Shown: positions 55,888 through 64,000, numbered from the stretch's first letter. The stretch is DNA of 64,000 nt from Bacteroidota bacterium (GCA_027488835.1 JAIYAW010000009.1:186001-250000), one strand, 5' to 3'. Made by a program: numbers and translations. The notes: a model not told the origin generated them from the sequence alone.

Positions 55888-57761
55888 AATATATTTTAAA
55901 TAGCGCAAACGAAAAAAAACCGTTCATCAACGGTTTTTTTTCGTTTATAATTATCGCATTTATTCATGTATATCTATTTCAATTACTTTCTCGTTTCATT
56001 ATTTACGCAATTAATTTTTCCTCCCATTTTTCCTTTTTCAATTTTTTGCAATGTGCATTTTATGGAATCAAGCAAGATATTTCCATAACTGCTTATTTTA
56101 TTGCTTTACTAATATTAGTTCTCATATGTTTCAAGGTATTTAAAATCGCTAAAATCAATCGCTTTGCGGTCATTTATTTTACAGTCGTGTCATTCGTAAT
56201 TTCGTTGATCACGATCATTGATTCACAGCTACTTAAGTATTGGAATAACAAAGCTGATTTTCAATTTTTTTTCTATTTGAAATATCCAAAAGAAGCTTTA
56301 AATACAGTGCCGTTATTTTGGTGGATTTTGACTTTTTGTATCTTAATCATTATAATATTAGCCAGTTATAAATGGTTTCAATTTGTTTTTAGAAATATTT
56401 CTAACGATTCTATTGCAATATCTTGGAAAACTATTTCAGCCTCAATTGTTGTGCTTGCAGTTTTAATAAGGGGTGGATTTGATATTATGCCCGTGCTGAT
56501 TTCTGATGCCTCTTTTTCTGATGATCGCAATAAAAATTTATTGGCTACAAATTCAGTTTGGAACTTCTTTTACCAAATGGGCGAGTCATCCGGATTAAAA
56601 GAAGTTGACGATTTTAGAAATGGCAAATATTTCAATCCAAATTTAGATAAATTATATTTTACCGATAGTTCCTATATTGTTCCTATATTTTATTGGGATA
56701 AAACTCCAAATGTTGTACTTATTGTCTTGGAAGGATACACAGCTGAACTTTCGAACTTTTTTGGAGGTCACGATGGTGATTGTATGCCATTTATAGATAG
56801 CTTAGCCCGGAATGGATATGCCTGCAAACAAATGTTTGCAACCGGAGACAGAACAGATAAGGGATTGCTAAGTATTTTGAGTGGTTGGCCCGGTCAAACT
56901 TGGCAGAACATGATCAATCATCCCTCAAAATTCAATTCAATTCCAGCTTTGGCAAGTGAATTCGCGAAATTACGCGGCTATAAAACTTCATTTTTTTACG
57001 GGGGGAATTTGGACTTTGCAAATATGAAGGTTTACCTCAAAAGCAATGGGTTTGAAAACTTAGAAGGCGAGGAGTCAATTTCGAAATTTACAGAAAAACC
57101 AAAAGGGAAATGGGGATATTCAGATGAAATTCTATTTGATTATTTAGCATACCATGAATCTAACACTGATTCGTGGCACAATTGGTTTTCTACAGTGCTT
57201 ACTTTAAGTTCTCATGAGCCTTATGATATTGCTCCTGATAATTTGAAAACAGTGAAAGAAAAAATGCAATATTGTGTAAAATATACTGACAATCAATTGC
57301 GAAAATATTTTAGTAGAATTCAAAAAACACCGAATTTCGATAATACAATTTTCATCATCACTGCAGATCACGGAAAGCAACTCAATACGTCCGAAACGAT
57401 GTATGGCTCCCGAAATTTTTTCCATATTCCATTTTTGATTTATGGAAAGCCTCTACCAAAAGAATTTAAAGGTTTTGTAAATAACAATGTTGTTTCTCAA
57501 TCTGATATTTATCAGACGTTACATGAATTGATTTTGCAAAGTCCAGACAAAAATGCAATTTTTAGCAGATGTTTATTTCGCAACAATCACCCTGGAAATG
57601 CAATCTCAAATTTAAATGGCGCTTCGGTTTATATTGACTCTTTGACATATGATTTTCTACCTACTGACAAAATGTCAATGCTGAAAAAAGACAAATTGAG
57701 TTTGCTCGACAGTTTGATATTGCACGTTCAAACAAAAATTATTCGAAATTTTTTTAAATAA
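55884..57761 (+). CDS. LTA synthase-family membrane sulfatase-fold protein
   Basis: Five hydrophobic helices in the first ~210 residues, then an extracytoplasmic alkaline phosphatase/sulfatase domain: PNVVLIVLEGYTAELSNFFGG, the nucleophile region GDRTDKGLLSILSGWP (Thr), LSSHEPYDI and ITADHGKQ. Homologues transfer phosphoglycerol or phosphoethanolamine groups; the acceptor here is unknown. The start is TTG at 55884 (TTGA overlap); no in-frame ATG occurs before the conserved first helix. Codons 8-21 form a perfect terminator-like hairpin (55907-55946). Confidence 0.87.
   Translation: MKYILNSANEKKPFINGFFSFIIIAFIHVYLFQLLSRFIIYAINFSSHFSFFNFLQCAFYGIKQDISITAYFIALLILVLICFKVFKIAKINRFAVIYFTVVSFVISLITIIDSQLLKYWNNKADFQFFFYLKYPKEALNTVPLFWWILTFCILIIIILASYKWFQFVFRNISNDSIAISWKTISASIVVLAVLIRGGFDIMPVLISDASFSDDRNKNLLATNSVWNFFYQMGESSGLKEVDDFRNGKYFNPNLDKLYFTDSSYIVPIFYWDKTPNVVLIVLEGYTAELSNFFGGHDGDCMPFIDSLARNGYACKQMFATGDRTDKGLLSILSGWPGQTWQNMINHPSKFNSIPALASEFAKLRGYKTSFFYGGNLDFANMKVYLKSNGFENLEGEESISKFTEKPKGKWGYSDEILFDYLAYHESNTDSWHNWFSTVLTLSSHEPYDIAPDNLKTVKEKMQYCVKYTDNQLRKYFSRIQKTPNFDNTIFIITADHGKQLNTSETMYGSRNFFHIPFLIYGKPLPKEFKGFVNNNVVSQSDIYQTLHELILQSPDKNAIFSRCLFRNNHPGNAISNLNGASVYIDSLTYDFLPTDKMSMLKKDKLSLLDSLILHVQTKIIRNFFK
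55907..55946 (+). terminator. Perfect 18 bp terminator-like hairpin inside the LTA-synthase-like coding start
   Basis: Left arm 55907-55924, loop CATC, right arm 55929-55946: 18 perfectly paired bases. The core CCGTT/AACGG is flanked by A8 and T8, the usual form of an intrinsic terminator. It begins 20 nt after the stop of the T9SS protein gene and is entirely inside the next coding region. Confidence 0.85.
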
Positions 57762-57835
57762 ATTGTAACATAATGGCAGTTAGATACGTCTAACCCTAAA
57801 ATGGCATTCTTTTTGTCAATTAACAAGAAACGAAC

Positions 57836-58057
57836 ATGAATATCAAGGCTAACAAGAAATTTATTGTAATCATTGCGCTAATTTTGGTGAATGCTGTGGG
57901 ATTTACGTCAGCTCGTTATTATTTTTCAATGCATATAGACTCAAATCAGGTGTCACCAAATTTTCTTCAACGATTTAATCAAGCCAGTCCTGCTATGATT
58001 AATCCATCTAAATTCTTAGAATTTGGCTTGGATTTACTCAAAAATATTGGCAAATAA
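57836..58057 (+). CDS. Small membrane-anchored protein upstream of LytS/LytTR
   Basis: 73 aa: a positive N-terminus (MNIKANKKF), one hydrophobic helix (about 9-26, FIVIIALILVNAVGF) and a polar C-terminal part with FLQRFNQASPAMINPSKFLEF. No family recognised. Its stop is 11 nt before the TTG of the kinase gene, so cotranscription is likely. An ATG with A-rich upstream sequence supports it as a real gene. A short dyad (GTTAGA-TACG-TCTAAC, 57779-57794) lies upstream. Confidence 0.6.
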   Translation: MNIKANKKFIVIIALILVNAVGFTSARYYFSMHIDSNQVSPNFLQRFNQASPAMINPSKFLEFGLDLLKNIGK

Positions 58058-58068
58058 TTCCTTGAAAA

Positions 58069-59115
58069 TTGCAAAATCTTTTTGCTTCATATTTACATAG
58101 AACTGAAAAATTTATTTTAAAATATAAGCTGGATCACGTTTCCTTTTGGTTGACGTATTCCATTATATATACTTTTTCATTTCGATCCTCAAACGATTGG
58201 TTTAACGGATTGGTAGATTCGGTAGTTATTTTGTCGTTTCATGCATTGGTTTGTTATTTCAATATATACTTTTTGGTTCCTAAGTATTTATTTAAACAAA
58301 GTTATTTATCATATATTTTCACCTTACTGCTTTCCATTGTAAGTGTTTGCTTTCCATTGTCAATAGTAGCACATTTGGTAATTAACAACAAAGATTTATT
58401 AAGCTTAGTTTGGTCAAGTGCATTTTTATTTTTCATTTCATTAAGCGTATTGTTTTCGGTTATTTTAACCATGGTATTTAAATTTGTTAAGCAATGGTAT
58501 CGAGATCAAGTTAGCAAAAAAGAATTGCAACAAATTCAGCTGCAAACGGAGTTGAAATTTTTAAAAGCCCAAATCAATCCTCATTTTTTATTTAATTCCT
58601 TGAATAATTTGTATGCGTTAACATTAAAGAAATCAGATTTGGCGCCTCGTGTTGTTTTGATGTTGTCTGATATTTTGCGTTATGTGCTATATGAAAGTAA
58701 TCAAGGTCAGGTTTCAATTTTGAAGGAAATACAACACATAAAAGATTATATTGAAATAGAGAGACTTCGGTTGGGGAATTTGGTTAGGGTGGAAATTGAA
58801 ATTTCAGATCAAATTTCAGATCAAAGCATAGAACCAATGTTGCTGCTTACCTTGGTTGAAAATGCCTTCAAACATAGTGAAAGTGTTTTGGCTCAAAATA
58901 GATATATCAAAATTATATTTGAGAATTTGGATAACGGTTTTCGTTTTCTTATCGAAAATTCTTTTAATCCATCGAAGAAAAGTATTGAAATGGGCGGAAT
59001 TGGATTGCAAAATATAAAAAAGAGATTAACTTTAACATATCCGGGTAAACATGAACTCATTTCTTCAATAAATGATGATATGTATCAAGTAGACCTCATT
59101 ATTTACTTTAACTGA
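58069..59115 (+). CDS. LytS-family sensor histidine kinase
   Basis: Four N-terminal TM helices (about 25-140), then the His_kinase domain: NPHFLFNSLNNLYALTL with the phospho-His near residue 172, and an ATPase part ending GIGLQNIKKRLTL. No separate ligand domain. The start is TTG: the frame upstream is closed by TGA 4 nt before it and no early ATG exists. It is followed 7 nt later by the LytTR regulator. Confidence 0.93.
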   Translation: MQNLFASYLHRTEKFILKYKLDHVSFWLTYSIIYTFSFRSSNDWFNGLVDSVVILSFHALVCYFNIYFLVPKYLFKQSYLSYIFTLLLSIVSVCFPLSIVAHLVINNKDLLSLVWSSAFLFFISLSVLFSVILTMVFKFVKQWYRDQVSKKELQQIQLQTELKFLKAQINPHFLFNSLNNLYALTLKKSDLAPRVVLMLSDILRYVLYESNQGQVSILKEIQHIKDYIEIERLRLGNLVRVEIEISDQISDQSIEPMLLLTLVENAFKHSESVLAQNRYIKIIFENLDNGFRFLIENSFNPSKKSIEMGGIGLQNIKKRLTLTYPGKHELISSINDDMYQVDLIIYFN

Positions 59116-59122
59116 TAAAATC

Positions 59123-59845
59123 ATGAACAAAATTAAAACAGTATTAATTGACGACGAGCCCCTGGCATTAGATGTTTTAGAAGGATTGCTTCTTAGTTTT
59201 CCTCAAATAGAAATTGTAGGAAAATTTAACAACCTCCAAGAAGCAAAATTGCAAATTGAGGCTTTGAGTCCAGCCGTTGTATTTACAGATATTCAAATGC
59301 CTGGACAAAATGGATTGGATTTCATTCAAGAACAATATCCCGCTCCATATGCAGTAATATTTTCCACAGCTCATCCTAATTTTGCGGCCGATGCATTTGA
59401 ATATGAAGCATTGGATTACTTATTGAAGCCCATTTCCCCAGAGAGAATGTCCAAAGCTATCAAAAGATTAGAGGAGTACTTAGAATACAGAAGCAATACA
59501 ACAGAAATTGCATCTACACAGGAAGATTATGTCTATGTGAAGGTCGATGGAGAGCATCAAAAAATTCAATATAAAGATATTTATTACATTGAAGCTTTTG
59601 CTGATTATGTCAAAATTTGGACATCTCCGGTAAAACGGATAGTAACACTTCAAACCATGAGAAATATGGAATCTGGTTTGCCCTCAAAATCATTCATTCG
59701 GATACATAGAAGTTATATTATTGCCATTGATAAGATTAAATCTATTCAAAATAATGCAATTTTCTTGGAAGGCGATATTGAAGTTCCCATTGGTAAAAAT
59801 TACAAAGACGCAATTACTAAGTTATTATCGAAAAATAGATTTTAA
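59123..59845 (+). CDS. LytTR-family response regulator
   Basis: Receiver domain 1-118 (phospho-Asp in VVFTDIQMPGQNG, Lys in YLLKPIS) and a LytTR DNA-binding domain (about 135-240: YVYVKVDGEHQKI, YIEAFADYVKIW, SFIRIHRSYII). Partner of the LytS-type kinase just upstream. Possible targets include genes nearby; none can be shown. Confidence 0.94.
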   Translation: MNKIKTVLIDDEPLALDVLEGLLLSFPQIEIVGKFNNLQEAKLQIEALSPAVVFTDIQMPGQNGLDFIQEQYPAPYAVIFSTAHPNFAADAFEYEALDYLLKPISPERMSKAIKRLEEYLEYRSNTTEIASTQEDYVYVKVDGEHQKIQYKDIYYIEAFADYVKIWTSPVKRIVTLQTMRNMESGLPSKSFIRIHRSYIIAIDKIKSIQNNAIFLEGDIEVPIGKNYKDAITKLLSKNRF

Positions 59846-60149
59846 CTTCAGTATTCTTTTTTGTCATTTCCTATACCAATTTTTTAGCAATTTGAACAGC
59901 GATTATAAAAAATCATTACATACTAAAAAATAAATTAATTATAGTCATTGTAGAGTAAAATAAATACAGTGTATAAATAGTTTAATTTATTGAAATTCAA
60001 TTAATTAAATTATATTTCATTTCTTTTGGTTGTTCAAACAACAAAACTTTATTGTAATGCACAAAATAAACACACTCTTTTCAAGTTTATAGTATTGAGA
60101 AATTCCGTCAACTCGGTATTCATCACAAAAAAAACTAAAAAGAAAAGAA
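59846..60149. other. AT-rich intergenic region
   Basis: About 300 bp with no supported gene. It holds two small dyads: ATTGAA-A-TTCAAT (59989-60001) within a larger imperfect AT palindrome, and GTTGTT-CA-AACAAC further on, plus an A/G-rich stretch before the GTG at 60150. No clear TAnnTTTG box was found. Confidence 0.6.
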
Positions 60150-60467
60150 GTGAGTAGGTTAGATTACAACAAGATCAAGAATCTCTCTGCCTCTAAAAGA
60201 ATTCCTATTAAGGAACTTGCGAGGTTGTGTGATTTGAGTGAACAAGGTTTTCATTACATGTTGAAAAAACAAACAATGAGAGTGGATACCTTGGAGAAAA
60301 TTTGTGCGAATTTGGGTGTATCCCCATTTGATCTTTTTGAAAATGAAAATGGAGACATCAATCCATCTTCAATTGTAATTCCAGCAAGATCATCAGATAA
60401 CAATGATCAATTGATGCAGAAGCTGGACATCATTATTGAATTATTGAGGTTGCAAAAAATTATGTAA
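60150..60467 (+). CDS. XRE-family helix-turn-helix regulator
   Basis: 105 aa. HTH_3 domain at about 5-60 (NLSASKRIPIKELARLCDLS, then TLEKICANLGVSPFDLFE). The C-terminal ~25 residues (NDQLMQKLDIIIELLRLQ) form a probable coiled-coil oligomer helix. GTG start preceded by AAAAGAAAAGAAG. It stands alone after about 300 AT-rich bases; targets unknown. Confidence 0.85.
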   Translation: MSRLDYNKIKNLSASKRIPIKELARLCDLSEQGFHYMLKKQTMRVDTLEKICANLGVSPFDLFENENGDINPSSIVIPARSSDNNDQLMQKLDIIIELLRLQKIM

Positions 60468-60545
60468 TTAAAACTACTAATTTTTTTCATCAATAATTAT
60501 TGAAATTAATTGCAATTTATTGTATTTTAAATATTTGCGACTTAA

Positions 60546-60587
60546 TAATGAAAGTTATTTTTAGTAAAATAAAAATAACTTTCATTA
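60546..60587. terminator. AT-rich 18 bp perfect hairpin between convergent genes
   Basis: Left arm 60546-60563 (TAATGAAAGTTATTTTTA), loop GTAAAA, right arm 60570-60587: 18 perfect pairs. It lies between the XRE stop (60467) and the HMG-CoA-lyase-like stop (60636). Position suggests a bidirectional terminator, although G+C is low; an operator is possible. Confidence 0.5.
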
Positions 60588-60635
60588 ACTTTAGATCAAA
60601 ATCTACAGAATTTTACAGTTTAATTGAAATGACAA

Positions 60636-61499
60636 TCAAATTCCTTGATACGCGTTCGATGCTTCAATGATCAAATTATCAGAAATTAGATATTTATCAG
60701 AAATATGATTGTTTGCGCTTAAGAACTTTAACAGATGTTCTGTAGGTATATTGCCAACAAGTTCGTCTTTAGCGAAAGGACATCCCCCAAAACCCAAAAT
60801 AGCCCCATCAAATCGTTTGCAACCATTTTCAATTGCAGCGTTTATTTTGTTTTCCCAGTCAAATGGTTTTGCATGAAAATGTGCACCAAATTCAATATGA
60901 GGCAAATGGTTTACCAAATTGCCAAACAAAGTTTGAATGTTCGTAATGCTGGCTTGTCCAGTTGTATCAGCCAAGCTTATTGTCCGAATTCCTAAGCTCC
61001 CTATTTTTTCTGCCCAGTGAATCGCCATTTCGGTGTTGTATTCATCGCCATAAGGATTGCCAAATGCCATACTTATATAGGCAACCACTTCTTTGTGAGA
61101 AGCTTCAGCAATTTCTTGAATTTTAGCCAAACGAATAAATGCGTCTTGTTGGGTTGAGTTTGTGTTCCTTCTTTGAAAAGTTTCACTCAGTGAAAATGGA
61201 TATCCCAAATACTTTATTTTCGGATAAGCCACAGCCCTCAATGCACCTCTTTCATTTGCAACGATTACCAAAAACTTTGTAGCTGTTTCAATTTCACTAA
61301 TTGCCGCAATTACCTCGCTGGTATCTGCCATTTGTGGTACAGACTCTGGATTTACAAAACTCCCACAATCTAAAACATCAAAATTGCAATTCAATAAAGA
61401 TTTTATGTATTCAATTTTAACAGCGGTAGGAATGAATTTTGAAATGCCTTGCATGGCATCTCGGGGACATTCAACAATTGTAAATTCTCGCTGTTTCAC
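60636..61499 (-). CDS. Hydroxymethylglutaryl-CoA lyase-like enzyme
   Basis: HMGL-like TIM barrel. IVECPRDAMQG (equivalent of the metal/substrate motif EVGPRDGLQ; Cys-Pro for Gly-Pro), SLADTTGQ, the metal ligands in GAHFHAKP (His-x-His) and the lid motif GFGGCPFAKDELVGNIPTE with the catalytic Cys. 287 aa is normal. Start is GTG (MKQREFTIVE). Probably leucine degradation, but sister activities are possible. Confidence 0.87.
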   Translation of the reverse strand: MKQREFTIVECPRDAMQGISKFIPTAVKIEYIKSLLNCNFDVLDCGSFVNPESVPQMADTSEVIAAISEIETATKFLVIVANERGALRAVAYPKIKYLGYPFSLSETFQRRNTNSTQQDAFIRLAKIQEIAEASHKEVVAYISMAFGNPYGDEYNTEMAIHWAEKIGSLGIRTISLADTTGQASITNIQTLFGNLVNHLPHIEFGAHFHAKPFDWENKINAAIENGCKRFDGAILGFGGCPFAKDELVGNIPTEHLLKFLSANNHISDKYLISDNLIIEASNAYQGI

Positions 61500-61537
61500 T
61501 GATCAATTGATTTTATTTCCCACTTAATTGAGTGACA

Positions 61538-61545
61538 CAAATATA
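61538..61545 (-). promoter_or_regulatory. -7 box (TATATTTG) for the HMG-CoA-lyase-like gene
   Basis: Minus-strand TATATTTG directly after the peptidase terminator; 38 nt before the GTG start. Confidence 0.5.
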
Positions 61546-61575
61546 ATAAAAAAGGACGCTCATAAAGCGTCCTTT
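61546..61575 (-). terminator. Intrinsic terminator of the S9 peptidase gene
   Basis: AAAGGACGCT, 5 nt loop, AGCGTCCTTT, followed by a U run on the minus strand, 26 nt after the stop. Confidence 0.88.
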
Positions 61576-61601
61576 CGATATTTTTAGAATTAACGAATTC
61601 C

Positions 61602-63980
61602 TTACAGATAATCAAAGAAATATTGGCTAATTTTTTTGTAAAGATGAGCCCTGTCGGGTCCAATCACATTGTGTTTGTGGCCTGGATAAACGTAATAGTC
61701 TAAATTGCTATTCATTGCACCCACAGATTGTTGAACAAATTTCAAACTGTGTTGCCAAACAACTACGTCATCATCGGCACCATGAATCATTAACAAACGT
61801 CCTTTTAAATTCTGAGCGTAATTCAAAAGATTATTGGTTTTATATCCTTCAGGATTTTCAGAGGGTTTGTCCATATATCTTTCGGTATACATGATTTCAT
61901 ACAACGACCAATCAATCACTGGCCCACCTGCAACGCCTACCTTGTAAGCGCCCGCATGTCTCGTCATAAGTGAAGTTGTCATAAATCCCCCAAAACTCCA
62001 ACCATGAACCCCAATGCGGCTTGAATCAACATATTTCAAGTCTTTTAAATAGCCCAAAGCAAATAATTGGTCTTCCATTTCGATAGTGCCCAATTGACGG
62101 TGGGTTGCATTTTCGAAATCGAAACCGCGGTGTGATGAACCTCTGTTGTCAACGGTAAATACGATATATCCCTTTTGAGCCATGAAATGCATCCATAAGT
62201 TTCCACCGCCCAACCAAGAATTCGTAACCATTTGCGCGTGTGGACCTCCATACAAATAAACTACCACAGGGTATTTCTTGTTCACGTCAAAATGAGGAGG
62301 GAAGAAGGTTCTTGTATATAAATTGATTCCGTTGTTATTTAATTTATCTATTTTCGGTTCGTTTACATCAAATTCTTCAATTGGATTTTTAGAAACAAAT
62401 AAGGTTTGAGGTCTTGTTACAATCAATTTTCTGTCGTTCCACTCTTTGATGTAAGTTGCAATATCCAAAGAAAACAACATTTTGGGTGTGTGAACATTTG
62501 AAAACATTGAAGCAATAAGTCCATTGCCAAGGTTTCCCATTAAAGAATGTGTACCGTTCAAAGTGGAACCTGTAAATAAAATCACAGGATTGTATTTTGG
62601 ATTTTTCCAACTAATAGCCATTGGGCAGCGACTGGTTGGATCTTCTTTATCTAAAAGAGGGTCATTGCTTCTGGTGGTATTTACAATTACGTATTGCCCT
62701 GAATTATCAAATCCCAATACGTCTGAAACTTCCCAATTGCCTTTGGTAATTTTGGTTAGCAATCCTTTGCTATATAGATAAAGGTGATTAAATCCCTCCA
62801 AATTGCTTTGCCAAATAAAATCAGTAGTTGAATTAGGAACGAACAATGGTCCGTTTTGTGGTTCTACATATTTCGGATGTTTTTGAGTGAAAAGTGTTTT
62901 CATGAGTGTACCATCGTTTGCTGAATATTGATTCAAGCTCATTTCATTTTGTTCGCGATTTACAATAGCTACGTAAATTGAATTTCCATCGGGAGACCAA
63001 GTAACATTGGTTAAATATTGATCGTATGGACCAACAGTATTCAAATAGGTTGTTTTGCCTGAAGTCATATTGTAAACGCCAATGGTTACAGTATGGCTGC
63101 TATCTCCGGCCATTGGATATTTGATGGTAGAAGGTTTTGCAGGTCTTTCCGTGATTGAAAACAAAGGATAATCAGTTACCCTGTGCTCATCCATTCTGTA
63201 GAATGCCAATTTTGAACCATCGTTTGCCCAGAATAAACCTTTATTGATTCCAAACTCATTTCTGTGAACTGATTGTCCGTAAACAATACCTTTTCCACCG
63301 TCTGATGTAATTTTTACATCTTTACGTTCGTTATTTAAAACATAAATGTTGTTGTCGCTTACCCAAGATAAATTCAATCCTGAGTTTTTATAAGGCAATC
63401 CTTCAATTACATGGGCACTTTGAGATTCCGAAATTTCTTGGGCATCTACATTTTCTGGCAATGTTTCATAATGCGCTATGTAACGACCCACTTTATCGCC
63501 ATCTATCGTTAAAACAAACATAAAAATGTTGTTTTTTACTTGGAAATAAGCAGGCATGGTTAAAACGCTATTTTTATCTGATGCCCTATTATAGGCTGTT
63601 AACCATTTAAACATAGGAACAAATGATACTTTGGCATCCTTATAAACGGCAGTTGGATTTGCTTTAATGAACTCAGAAAACAATGAAACAAAGTCTGTTT
63701 TGTTAGTAACCACAAAAGATGCTTTTGCTTTGTTTTTTCCATTGTAAACATTCAAAGAATTGTCTTCCAATAGGGTATAATATTCTGTTCCTGGAATCCA
63801 CTGAAACATTTTGGGGGATTCTGGATAGTACTTGGGATTAAAGCAATCTGTGATTTCGAATTTTTTGTCGGGGGCTTTGCTTACAGCCAAGGCTGGTGAC
63901 AAATCACCTTGAATTTGTGATGTGGCTGTTTGCATTGCGGCAAAGAATACCAATGCTGAGAATAATTTATATGTTTTCAT
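61602..63980 (-). CDS. S9 family peptidase, DPP-IV type
   Basis: Exported serine exopeptidase. Signal peptide MKTYKLFSALVFFAAMQTATS. About 95-500 is the DPPIV_N beta-propeller; the alpha/beta-hydrolase domain begins near 540 (YPVVVYLYGGPHAQMV). Catalytic triad: Ser662 in GWSFGGF, Asp near 738 in IHGADDDVV, His near 769 in YPGHKHN. 792 aa, complete in the window. Removes N-terminal X-Pro dipeptides in characterised relatives. Monocistronic, strong terminator. Confidence 0.95.
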   Translation of the reverse strand: MKTYKLFSALVFFAAMQTATSQIQGDLSPALAVSKAPDKKFEITDCFNPKYYPESPKMFQWIPGTEYYTLLEDNSLNVYNGKNKAKASFVVTNKTDFVSLFSEFIKANPTAVYKDAKVSFVPMFKWLTAYNRASDKNSVLTMPAYFQVKNNIFMFVLTIDGDKVGRYIAHYETLPENVDAQEISESQSAHVIEGLPYKNSGLNLSWVSDNNIYVLNNERKDVKITSDGGKGIVYGQSVHRNEFGINKGLFWANDGSKLAFYRMDEHRVTDYPLFSITERPAKPSTIKYPMAGDSSHTVTIGVYNMTSGKTTYLNTVGPYDQYLTNVTWSPDGNSIYVAIVNREQNEMSLNQYSANDGTLMKTLFTQKHPKYVEPQNGPLFVPNSTTDFIWQSNLEGFNHLYLYSKGLLTKITKGNWEVSDVLGFDNSGQYVIVNTTRSNDPLLDKEDPTSRCPMAISWKNPKYNPVILFTGSTLNGTHSLMGNLGNGLIASMFSNVHTPKMLFSLDIATYIKEWNDRKLIVTRPQTLFVSKNPIEEFDVNEPKIDKLNNNGINLYTRTFFPPHFDVNKKYPVVVYLYGGPHAQMVTNSWLGGGNLWMHFMAQKGYIVFTVDNRGSSHRGFDFENATHRQLGTIEMEDQLFALGYLKDLKYVDSSRIGVHGWSFGGFMTTSLMTRHAGAYKVGVAGGPVIDWSLYEIMYTERYMDKPSENPEGYKTNNLLNYAQNLKGRLLMIHGADDDVVVWQHSLKFVQQSVGAMNSNLDYYVYPGHKHNVIGPDRAHLYKKISQYFFDYL

Positions 63981-64000
63981 TGAGGGTTTACCAATTTTCT

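Noticed and set aside
57779-57794. Dyad GTTAGA-TACG-TCTAAC upstream of the small membrane protein
   Set aside because: Six-base arms in an AT-rich stretch are likely by chance; noted only in the gene entry.
1-64000. tRNA, rRNA, riboswitch, transposase, phage and CRISPR-Cas genes
   Set aside because: Looked for by pattern (TPsiC-like motifs, transposase and integrase phrases, regular spacers); none found.

Overview
The window comes from an AT-rich member of the Bacteroidota. Evidence: three large secreted proteins end in type IX secretion (T9SS) sorting domains (two type A, one gliding-associated type B); lineage-restricted families are present (DUF4837-like lipoprotein, GldJ/GldK-like SUMF1 protein, CarboxypepD_reg TonB receptor, DUF5723-like barrel); and many start codons lie just downstream of the Bacteroidota -7 box TAnnTTTG. 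No rRNA, tRNA, insertion sequence, prophage or CRISPR array was seen. Most of the window is ordinary core chromosome.

Layout. 1-6574: a minus-strand TetR-TolC-adaptor-RND efflux operon, cut by the left edge, with a candidate operator at its head. 6586-16440: SppA, a very large barrel plus coiled-coil protein with 59-residue cysteine repeats, a decayed tail of a TonB receptor gene, a GldJ/GldK-like protein and an intact TonB receptor. 16467-21516: rpe, folP, fumC and a secreted VWA protein. 21638-27980: maeB overlapping a GNAT acetyltransferase, then rseP-hscB-phosphoribosyltransferase-aminotransferase. 28039-38799: a type B T9SS protein, a degenerate GxxExxY protein, dihydroorotase, DUF58, thioredoxin, TIGR02757, and a minus-strand operon of lytic transglycosylase, DUF4837-like lipoprotein, purN and cystathionine gamma-synthase/lyase. 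38974-53059: ald, recF, a small lipoprotein, dnaE, a glycosyltransferase, a flavoprotein, a two-component pair, a GlcD-type dehydrogenase, an ABM-fold protein, a divergent SAM-hydrolase-like protein and PhoH. 53066-64000: purC, a secreted NHL protein, an LTA-synthase-like membrane protein, a small protein with a LytS/LytTR pair, an XRE regulator, an HMG-CoA-lyase-like enzyme and a DPP-IV-type peptidase.

Genes that work together: nucleotide synthesis (pyrC, purN, purC, a PyrR-like protein); cell-envelope maintenance and export (RND pump, SppA, RseP, lytic transglycosylase, three T9SS clients); central carbon (fumC, maeB, rpe, ald).

The least expected signals are not protein families. (1) The heptamer TGAGGGA occurs 32 times on the two strands, against 10 for the three variants differing only in the last base. 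(2) Two strong intrinsic-terminator hairpins lie inside the 5' coding part of genes that overlap the preceding gene by 4 bp (GNAT at 23947, LTA-synthase-like at 55884), which suggests translation-dependent attenuation. (3) Several promoters lie so close to the start codon that the mRNAs should be leaderless or nearly so. All counts were made by eye.
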